A stretch of DNA of 64,000 nt. It comes from Caulobacteraceae bacterium. GTDB lineage: Bacteria > Pseudomonadota > Alphaproteobacteria > Caulobacterales > Caulobacteraceae. The stretch lies in the NCBI GenBank assembly GCA_947475875.1, contig CANJME010000016.1, positions 17,878 to 81,877 of the forward strand. The letters are read 5' to 3'. Positions 44,790-53,100 of this stretch are shown piece by piece. The notes below the pieces were generated by a model. The model saw only the letters and a program-made list of their open reading frames with translations, searched no databases and had not been told where the DNA came from. A program made the translations under genes and the position numbers. Position 1 is the stretch's first letter; every line of letters begins with the position of its first letter.

Positions 44790-45593
44790 ATGATCAAAGC
44801 CCTTGCGGGCGGTCTGGCGGCCTTGGCGCTGCTGGCCGCCCCGGCGCTGTCCGCCCCCACCTTTCCGCCCCTCAGCGGGCGGGTGGTGGATGAGGCGAAC
44901 ATCATCCCGGCTCCGGTTGAGGCCGAACTCACCGCCAAGCTCGAACGGCTGGAGGCCACGACCCGCCACCAGGTCGTGGTCGCCACCATCAAGGATCTCA
45001 AGGGCTACGAGATCGAGGACTATGGCTACCAGCTCGGACGGGCCTGGAAGATCGGCGATGCGAAACTCGACGACGGCGCCGTGCTGATCGTCGCGCCCTC
45101 CGCCCGCAAGGTGCGGATCGAGGTCGGCTATGGCCTTGAGCCGGTGCTGACCGACGCGCTCTCCAGCGTCATTATCCAGACCCGCATCATTCCCAAATTC
45201 AAGGCGGGTGACATGCCAGGTGGCATTTCTGCAGGGGTTGACGCCATCGCCGATCAGCTGGGTCTGCCCGCCGATCAAGCGCAGGCTGTGGCTCAGCAAG
45301 CCCAGACCAAGGCCAGCGCCGGCTCTCGCCATGGCGGCGGCTTTCCGTGGCCGGCTATCCTCATCGCTTTCTTTGTCATCTCCATGCTCTCAGGCCTGGG
45401 CCGGCGCGGACGGCGGCGCGGCGGCAGCGGCCTCGGCGGCGCGCTGCCCTGGATCGTGCTGGGCGCGCTCAGTAATTCCGGTCGCCGCGACTGGGGCGGA
45501 GGCGGCGGCGGAGGTTGGTCTGGCGGCGGAGGCGGCGGCTTCTCCGGCGGCGGGGGCTCATTCGGGGGCGGCGGCGCCTCGGGAGGCTGGTAG
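44790..45593 (+). CDS. TPM-domain membrane protein (YgcG-like)
   Basis: A 267-residue protein: signal peptide (LAALALLAAPALSAP), TPM domain (GRVVDEANIIPAPVEAELTAKLERLEATTRHQVVVATIKDL, DDGAVLIVAPSARKVRIEVGYGLEPVLTDA), one membrane helix (PWPAILIAFFVISMLSGLG) and a Gly/Ser-rich tail ending SFGGGGASGGW. LemA-TPM pairs are common. Five bases follow lemA. Confidence 0.92.
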   Translation: MIKALAGGLAALALLAAPALSAPTFPPLSGRVVDEANIIPAPVEAELTAKLERLEATTRHQVVVATIKDLKGYEIEDYGYQLGRAWKIGDAKLDDGAVLIVAPSARKVRIEVGYGLEPVLTDALSSVIIQTRIIPKFKAGDMPGGISAGVDAIADQLGLPADQAQAVAQQAQTKASAGSRHGGGFPWPAILIAFFVISMLSGLGRRGRRRGGSGLGGALPWIVLGALSNSGRRDWGGGGGGGWSGGGGGGFSGGGGSFGGGGASGGW

Positions 45594-45594
45594 G

Positions 45595-46287
45595 ATGAAC
45601 ATTACCGAAGACGATCACGCCCGCATCGCGGCGGCCGTCGCCAAAGCCGAGGCCGCCACCAGCGGTGAAATCCGCTGTGTGCTGACGCGCGAGACGGTCA
45701 ACGTTCCGGTCGTCGCACTGATCGGCGGCGCCAGCGCGGCGCTGGTCGCTCCTCCCATCGCCATCGCCCTGGGCCTCAAGCCAGATCTCCTGACCGGCCT
45801 CTTCGACGGCTGGACGGCAGCTCATGCATCGGCGGCCGGCGCCGGACTCTATTCCACCCTGACCGTCTACATCCTCCTTCAGGCGGTGGTGTTCGCCCTG
45901 GTGGCCGGGATCTTCATGATCCGACCCTTCCGCCGGGTTCTCACCGGTGGGCCGGGCAGTGTCGGCCGCGTCCGCAGAGCCGCCCTCGAGCAGTTCGAGG
46001 CCCTGGGCCTGACCCACACCCGCGACAAGACCGGCGTGCTCATCTTCGCCAGCCTGGACGATCACCGGGCCGAAGTGCTGGCCGATTCCGGCATCTACCA
46101 GAAAACCGCGCCTGCGGACTGGCAGGGCGTCGCCGATTTGCTGGTCGCGGGCCTGGGTCGAAAACAGCCTGCCGATGGCTTCGTGGCCGCGGTCGAAGCG
46201 GCCGCAGGGGTCCTGGCGGAGCATTTCCCGCGGCGGGATGATGACGCCAATGAGTTGCCGGACGGCCTTGTGACCCGAAAGCGATAG
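45595..46287 (+). CDS. TPM-domain protein, second copy
   Basis: A 230-residue protein beginning MNITEDDHARIAAAVAKAEAATSGEIRCVLTRE, with two membrane segments (VALIGGASAALVAPPIAIALGL and YSTLTVYILLQAVVFALVAGIFMI), then RAALEQFEALGLTHTRDKTGVLIFASLDDHRAEVLADSGIYQK, a TPM-type domain. It starts one base after the preceding stop, so it completes the lemA operon. The ATG at 45595 is used; an upstream frame overlaps the previous gene. Confidence 0.88.
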   Translation: MNITEDDHARIAAAVAKAEAATSGEIRCVLTRETVNVPVVALIGGASAALVAPPIAIALGLKPDLLTGLFDGWTAAHASAAGAGLYSTLTVYILLQAVVFALVAGIFMIRPFRRVLTGGPGSVGRVRRAALEQFEALGLTHTRDKTGVLIFASLDDHRAEVLADSGIYQKTAPADWQGVADLLVAGLGRKQPADGFVAAVEAAAGVLAEHFPRRDDDANELPDGLVTRKR

Positions 46288-46413
46288 CGGCGTGCAAATT
46301 GTGCGCTGGGCAATTTAGCGCCTTGCGCAGACCTTAAGCATTTAAGACAACACCGTTCTCATCAAAAATAGCCCCATCAAGGGGCAATTGACCACTCATC
46401 AGGAAGCAACGCC

Positions 46414-48354
46414 ATGGGCCAGTCTCTCCCCCCGCCAGTCACCACGGTTGAAGCCATTCAGGTCGTTCCCGCGCGGTTGCCCGCCGCCGAGTCCGACAAG
46501 GCCTTTTCGATCATCACCCTGGATCAGGCCGAGATCGGCGACCATCGCAGGCTCGATCAGGCCCTGGGCGAGGTGCCGGGCGTTGTGCTGTTCCGGCGGA
46601 CCGACAGTCTGGTCGCCAACCCGACCACCCAGGGTATTTCCCTCCGCTCGATCGGACCCACCGGCGCGGGCCGCGCCCTGGTGACGCTGGACGGCGTGCC
46701 GATGAACGATCCATTCGGCGGCTGGGTGATCTGGGCGGGTCTTCCATCCGAAATGATCGGCAGCGCCGACATCGTCCGCGGCGGCGGCGCGGGTCCCTAC
46801 GGCGCGGGCGCCCTGACCGGTGTGATCAGGCTCGATTCGCGGACCGACATGGGCCTGGAGGCCAGCGCTCGCGCCGGCAGCCTGGACACCCAGCGCGGCG
46901 CCCTCGTCGATGTCACCACCGTGGGCGGAACCGACGTCCTGGCCAGTGTCTCTGGGGGCCATACCGGGGGCTTCATCCCGGTGCACGCCGGCAAAGGCGC
47001 GGCCGACACGCCCACTGAAATGAATGACTGGAGCGTCAATCTGCGGACGACCTCCGACTTTGCCGAAGGGAGGCTTGCGTTCGCCCTCGGCGCCTTCAAC
47101 CAGGACCAGGGCTCGGGCCTCGACAAAGCCCGCGCCGAGGCCAAGGGTCAGCGCGGCAGCGTCACCTGGGTGCGCAATCCGGCCGGCGGCGCTCTGGGCT
47201 TCCGCGCCCAGGGCTGGGTCATGAGCACCAATCTGTTCAACAGCTCGGTCTCGGTGCCCGCGGGCCGCGCCACGACGACCGTGACCAATACCCAATTCGA
47301 TACGCCGGCCACCGGCTACGGCCTCAACGCCGCTATCCGTGGCGATTCCGAAACCCGCCAGTGGGAAATCGGCGCCGACGTCCGCATCAGCCACGGCGAG
47401 GATCGCGAACTGTTTTCCTACACCCTCACGAATGGTCCGTTCACCCGGTATGCCGGGGGCATGTCCCAGATCGCCGGCGTTTATGCCGAGGGCACGATGA
47501 AACGTGACGACTTGCTGTTGACCGCCAGCGTGCGGGCCGACCAATGGAAGAATACGGACGGCCACCGTATCCACGTCGGCCAGAACGGCGCTGTGACCGT
47601 CAACAACACCTACGCCGATCGCGACAGCACTCTTCCGACCGCCCGCGTGGGCGCCCGCTACAATACCGACACCGGCTATTATCGTCTGGCAGCCTACACC
47701 GGCTTCCGCGCCCCGACCCTCAACGAACTCTATCGTCCGTTCCGGGTGGGCAACATCAACACCGAGTCCAATGCGGCGCTTGATCCCGAGCGTCTCGCCG
47801 GCATTGAACTGGGTTTCGGCGGCCACAAGGACATGCTCGGCAGCTGGGACATCACCCTGTTTTACAACCAGCTGTCGGACGCTATTTTCAACGTCACTCT
47901 CAACAACGACCCGAGCACCCGCCAGCGTCAGAACGCCGGCGACGTCATCGCCAAGGGCCTGGAGGCCCAGGGCGAGCTTCAGCTGACCGACACCATCAGG
48001 CTGCGCGGCGCCTATGCCTATGTTGAGGCCAAGACCGACGCCGGTCTGCGCCCGGCCGAAACTTCGCCCAATTCGGCCAGCGGCAGCATCACCTGGTCGC
48101 CCTCGCCGCGTTTCGACGCCGCTCTGACGGTGCGTTACGAAGGCGACCGCTTTGACGACGATCTCAACCTGATCCGTCTGCGTTCAGCCACCGTCGCCGA
48201 CATCCGGCTGGGCTGGAAGTTCACCGACAGCGTCGAAGGATTTATCGACGTGAACAACGCCTTCGACGAAGCCGTGGAAAACACCCTCTCATCCGGTGTG
48301 TTGAGCTACGCAGCGCCCCAGACCTTCTCATTGGGTCTGCGGGTCAAGCGCTGA
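46414..48354 (+). CDS. TonB-dependent receptor lacking an evident signal peptide
   Basis: A 646-residue outer-membrane receptor: plug (ITLDQAEIGDHRRLDQALGEVPGVVLFRR, TQGISLRSIGPTGAGRALVTLDGVPMNDPFGGW, VRGGGAGPYGAGALTGVIRL) and barrel to the end VDVNNAFDEAVENTLSSG...FSLGLRVKR. The first residues MGQSLPPPVTTVEAIQVVPARL contain a TonB-box-like segment but no hydrophobic leader. Reading upstream in frame reaches a TAG about 45 bases before the ATG, with no other ATG. It may have lost its signal peptide or start at a non-standard codon. Substrate unknown. Confidence 0.82.
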   Translation: MGQSLPPPVTTVEAIQVVPARLPAAESDKAFSIITLDQAEIGDHRRLDQALGEVPGVVLFRRTDSLVANPTTQGISLRSIGPTGAGRALVTLDGVPMNDPFGGWVIWAGLPSEMIGSADIVRGGGAGPYGAGALTGVIRLDSRTDMGLEASARAGSLDTQRGALVDVTTVGGTDVLASVSGGHTGGFIPVHAGKGAADTPTEMNDWSVNLRTTSDFAEGRLAFALGAFNQDQGSGLDKARAEAKGQRGSVTWVRNPAGGALGFRAQGWVMSTNLFNSSVSVPAGRATTTVTNTQFDTPATGYGLNAAIRGDSETRQWEIGADVRISHGEDRELFSYTLTNGPFTRYAGGMSQIAGVYAEGTMKRDDLLLTASVRADQWKNTDGHRIHVGQNGAVTVNNTYADRDSTLPTARVGARYNTDTGYYRLAAYTGFRAPTLNELYRPFRVGNINTESNAALDPERLAGIELGFGGHKDMLGSWDITLFYNQLSDAIFNVTLNNDPSTRQRQNAGDVIAKGLEAQGELQLTDTIRLRGAYAYVEAKTDAGLRPAETSPNSASGSITWSPSPRFDAALTVRYEGDRFDDDLNLIRLRSATVADIRLGWKFTDSVEGFIDVNNAFDEAVENTLSSGVLSYAAPQTFSLGLRVKR

Positions 48355-48425
48355 ACTTTCCGCTCCAGGTTGGCGACAGGACAGGGCGGCGCTAAGACGC
48401 GCGCCGCCCCAGTTCAGGATTTTGC

Positions 48426-49973
48426 ATGCCGACGCCCGAGTTCTTCGACGACGATTTCCATGCCATCCCCGATATCCTGCGCCTGCATGTCGGCGAGCGC
48501 CCGGATCGGGCGGCGCTGATCCAGGACGAGCGCGAGGTCAGCTACGCCGAATTTGACGCCCTGGCCGACCGGGTCGCGGCCGGCTTTCAACGCGACGGCC
48601 TGAAGGTGGGCGAGGCGATCGCCATCTGCGCGACGACCTCGATCAACTACCTGCTGGTCTATCTGGGCGCCCTGCGCGCCGGGCTGACGGTCTGTCCGCT
48701 CGCGCCATCGTCGACGCCCGACAGTCTGGCTGGCATGGTCGCCGACTGCGGGGCCCGGGCGTTTTTTCTGGACGCCGGGGTTGCCGCCGAAATCGAACCG
48801 GTCATGGGGCGTATCGCCGCACCGACAATCGCGCTCGATGAGTCTTCAGCCGGGTTGGCGTTTTCAGCCTGGCTGCCCGGGCCGGGCAGGACGCCCGCGC
48901 CGGTCGAGATTGCCCCGGACCTGCCCTTCAACATCATCTATTCCTCGGGCACGACGGGCGCGCCGAAAGGCATCGTCCAGCCGCACCTGATGCGCTGGAT
49001 GCATGTGCGGCGGGGGTTCTACGATTCGGACGCGGTGACGCTGATTTCGACGCCGCTCTATTCGAACACCACCCTCGTCAGCGTCTTTCCGACCATCGCC
49101 CGTGGCGGGACGCTGGTGCTGATGCCCAGGTTCGATGTGGTGAAGTTCCTCACCTTGTCGCAGCAACACCGGGTGACCCACGCGATGCTGGTGCCGGTCC
49201 AGTACAAGCGGTTGATGGAGCATCCGGATTTCGACCGCTACGACCTGTCGTCCTATCGCAACAAGTCGTGCACCTCCGCCCCGTTCAAGGCCGAGCTGAA
49301 AGCGGACATCCTGAAGCGCTGGCCGGGCGGCCTGGTGGAATTCTACGGCATGACCGAGGGCGGCGGCACCTGCCGCCTGGAGGCTCATCTGAACCCGGAC
49401 AAGCTGCACACGGTCGGCAAGCCGGTCGAGGGCCATGAAATCCTGCTGATCGGCGAGGATGGCCGCCCGGTCGTTCAAGGCGAGATCGGCGAGGTCGTCG
49501 GCCATTCGCCCTCGATCATGAAGGGCTACCACAATCAGCCGGCCAAGACGGCGGAGGCCGAATGGTACGACGAGGCCGGCCGCCGGTTCATCCGCACCGG
49601 CGATGTCGGCCGATTCGATGAGGACGGTTTCCTCACCCTCATGGACCGCAAGAAGGACATGATCATTTCGGGCGGCTTCAACATCTACCCCAGCGACCTT
49701 GAGCAGGTGGTCGCCGCACACCCTGATGTCGCCGAAGCGGCGGTCGTGGGGGTTCCATCCGACCAGTGGGGGGAAACCCCGGTGGGATTCGTCGCCCTGA
49801 AACCTGGGCAGAGCGCCGACCCGGAGACGATTCGCGCCTGGGCCAACGCCCGGCTGGGCAAGACCCAGAGGCTTGCGGACCTCCAGATCCTCGATTCGAT
49901 CCCCCGCAGCCACATTGGCAAGGTCATGAAGCGCGAATTGCGCGAAACCTACGTCGGTGCGGCGAAATCATGA
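48426..49973 (+). CDS. Acyl-CoA synthetase / AMP-forming ligase
   Basis: A 515-residue ANL-superfamily enzyme activating a carboxylic acid with ATP. Motifs: P-loop YSSGTTGAPKGI, EFYGMTEGGG, the hinge TGDVGRFDEDGFLTLMDRKKDMIISGGFNIYP and the catalytic lysine in IPRSHIGKVMKREL. The acid substrate cannot be read from sequence; medium or aromatic acids are possible. It lies 71 bases after the TonB receptor and 212 bases before a second one. Confidence 0.92.
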   Translation: MPTPEFFDDDFHAIPDILRLHVGERPDRAALIQDEREVSYAEFDALADRVAAGFQRDGLKVGEAIAICATTSINYLLVYLGALRAGLTVCPLAPSSTPDSLAGMVADCGARAFFLDAGVAAEIEPVMGRIAAPTIALDESSAGLAFSAWLPGPGRTPAPVEIAPDLPFNIIYSSGTTGAPKGIVQPHLMRWMHVRRGFYDSDAVTLISTPLYSNTTLVSVFPTIARGGTLVLMPRFDVVKFLTLSQQHRVTHAMLVPVQYKRLMEHPDFDRYDLSSYRNKSCTSAPFKAELKADILKRWPGGLVEFYGMTEGGGTCRLEAHLNPDKLHTVGKPVEGHEILLIGEDGRPVVQGEIGEVVGHSPSIMKGYHNQPAKTAEAEWYDEAGRRFIRTGDVGRFDEDGFLTLMDRKKDMIISGGFNIYPSDLEQVVAAHPDVAEAAVVGVPSDQWGETPVGFVALKPGQSADPETIRAWANARLGKTQRLADLQILDSIPRSHIGKVMKRELRETYVGAAKS

Positions 49974-50185
49974 CCTTTCGGCCTTGATTGACCCGCCGAG
50001 CGTTCGCCGGCGGGGCGGAGGCAAGGCGCTTGCAGGCCTTTTTGGGGCGACGCAGGTGTTTCAAAAAAGCCACGAAAATGGTTCGTGACGAAAAACCGGC
50101 TTGTTTTGGGCGCCTCGCCTGTCCTAAAGTCACATTCTGGTCTGGATGCGTGTTGGAACAGCGTCGGACACACAGGGAGGGATTT

Positions 50186-53100
50186 ATGTCTAAAGGCAGG
50201 TATTTCTGCGGCGGTTCGGCATTGGCCGTCACCTTGGCGCTCGTGGGTGCGACGCACGCGATGGCGCAGTCAGCCGCTGACATCCAGAAGGCTTTCACTG
50301 ACGCCGACAAGAACAAGGACGGCAAGCTGGACGCGGCGGAGTTCGGAACTCTCCCCCAGGCCATCCGTGACAAGGCTGTCGACGCCAACGGCGACGGCTC
50401 GTACATCCTGGCCGAGCTGACGCCGACGCAGAGCGCCGAAGCGGTCACTGAGGTTCGTGCGATCGTATCGACCGGCACCTATCTGAAGAGCGGCGCCGAA
50501 GACACGGCCCTCAACATCGAAGCGCAAAGCCGGGACGACCTCCTGAAGTCCGGCTCGCCGACGATGGAATCGCTGATCCGCAACCTGTCGGAATCGGGCC
50601 TGAACGAAAACGGCGACAACCGCGGCCAGAACTCCCAGGGCTACGGCGTTCGCACCATCAACCTGCGCAACCTCGGCGCGGGCCGCACCCTGATCCTGTT
50701 CGACGGCGTCCGTCTGGCCGATGACCCGCAAACCAACGGCGGTCCGGCCATTACCCGCGACCCCAACGTGCAAGGCGGCGGCGCCCAGAACGTCAACAAC
50801 ATCCCGATGGAAGTTCTGGCCACCGTCGAAATCCTGAAGGACGGCGGTTCGGCGGCTTACGGCGGCGACGCCGCCGGCGGCGCGGTCAACTTCACGCCCC
50901 GCCGCGACTTGAACGGCTTCGAAATGAGCACCAGCTATCAGTATATCGCTGATACCGACGGTGTTTATGACGCCAACATCCAGTGGGGTAAGCGTCAGGG
51001 CAATCAGAACTTCCTGTTCAGCGCCTACTATCAGCACGTTTCGCCGCTTTCCGGCGCGGACCGCGATTTCATCAAGCGCAGCTTCATCCAGAACCAGTAC
51101 AACTTCGGTTGGGGGCCCTGGGACCCGGATCTGCTCTCGATGGCCTTCGCCACGCCTGGGCTTCCCAGCGTCGCCAACGCGTCGAACACCTTCTCGGTGG
51201 GCAGCTACGGCATCGCCAACCCGGTCATCGTGTCGGGCGCGGGCGTCACCAAGCCCGCCCAGGACGCCGAGCGCGGCATTCTGCGTGACGATCTCTGCCT
51301 GGAAATGGGCGGCGGCCGCGGCTTCATCACCAATCGCGTCCCGATCGGCAGCGGTCTGCAGACGAACCTTCCGCTGTCGGGATTCTTTACCCTGGCCACT
51401 CCGGCGTGTTTGTTTGCGAAGTACAAGGTTGGTAATCTGAAGGAAGACACCGACACCTATCGCGTGTTCGCCGACGCCACGGTCAACATGACCGATAATC
51501 TGCGCTGGCATAACTCGGTGACCTTCAGCAAGAGCCAGACGACGGTGGCCGACCTGACCATTCAGGAATCCAACGCCTGTGATCCCTGGCCGACCAACGC
51601 GCCCAGCTACACCACCGCCACCACCGGCAGCGGCACGACGCCGAGCCGCGAGTGTCTCGCCCCGGGCATCAGCAACCTTGACCGTCAGCTCTATCCGACG
51701 ACATCCGCTGGTCTTCAGGCTGGTCCGACTGTTCCGGGCTACAACCCGGCGGTTCGCGATTATCTCCTGCGTTATTATGCCAACAGCCCGCTGGGCAGCG
51801 ACACCAATGGCGCGCGCGTGTTCAGCGACACCGAGATCAACAAGATCACCGGTTGCGTCGTGCCCAACGGCTCGTCCACGACCCAGTGGGTGGTTTCCAC
51901 CGTCGCCAACAGCTTCAACTGTAACGGCTCTGGCAATCCGTCGACCGCGTCATTCGTGTCCGACATTCCGGTCCTGACCGGCCGCAGTTTCCTGGCCGCC
52001 AGCGGCACCGTGGCGAACGGCTTCTTTACGCCGGGCACGGCCAGCACCGTCGGCACAACTCCGACGAACAACGTGGCGATCGTCCAGGGCCCAACCCTGG
52101 GTCAGGGCTATACCCCGACCTACGGCAACACCATGCTGACGGTGAACATCGGCACCACGGCTGCGCCAGTGAACATCGCCCTGCAACTGAACCAGGGCGC
52201 TCAAGTTTCGGGCGTAAACGTCGGCACCCAGACCTGCCTGCGCGGCAGCACGGCCGGCGTCACGACCGCCTGTCTTCCAACCTTCCTGAACACCTTCGGG
52301 ACACCGTCGACTGTCTCGGGCGTGCTCACGCAAGGCACGGCTTCCTTCACCCTGCCCGCCGGCGGCGGTCAGCCGGGCGGCTACGGCAAGGTATTGCTGC
52401 CCAACGCCGTCTATGCGCCGTTCGTCTCGATGTACAATTCCGCCTTCAGGGATAGCAAAGGGCCGTTCTTCAACTCGCAGAACTCGTCCCTGGCGATCGG
52501 GCAGGACATCAAGGGCGACCTTGGCGAGCATATGGGCAACGCGCTCGACTTCACCCTGCGCGCCAACTACTCCCGCCAGATCAACCGTCAGGTTGGCGCC
52601 CAGATGATGGCCGACCGCTTCCAGCGCGCTCTGGACGGTTTCGCCTCCAACAACAACGACCTGGGCCCCGACGCCCTGGGCTGCACCACCACCGAAACCC
52701 AAGGCACCCGCGTGCTGCAAACCGCTCCGGGCGTTTTCACCTCGGTCACCGGTGTGCCGTTCACGGTCGGCGCGGGCGGCGGTACGGACTACGCGCCCAC
52801 CACGGCGGGTATCCAGGACGCCGACTTCGGCTTCGATCCGGGCGTGAGCAAGGGCAACCGCTGCTTCTTCTTCAACCCGTTCGACAGCGCCATTCGCGTC
52901 AGCAAGCTGAACGGCAATTCGGTCGCGGCCGACAACGGCACGCCGGGCTTCGTCGGCGCCAACACCCCGTCCGCCGCCGGCGGCTCCACGGGTCCCGGCA
53001 CGGCCATTGGCGCGCTCGGCGACTATCAGGGCTATGGCAATGACATGGGCCTGGAGAACTCCCCCGGGGTTCTGGGCTGGATCTACCAAAAGCGCGAAAC

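Noticed and set aside
45486..45590. Gly-rich GGC/GGA run as a nucleotide repeat array
   Set aside because: It is the coding Gly/Ser tail typical of TPM-domain membrane proteins.
46369..46384. Hairpin GCCCC-ATCAA-GGGGC before the TonB receptor as a terminator
   Set aside because: On the plus strand it lacks a T tract, and no minus-strand gene ends there; the five-base stem is too short to call.
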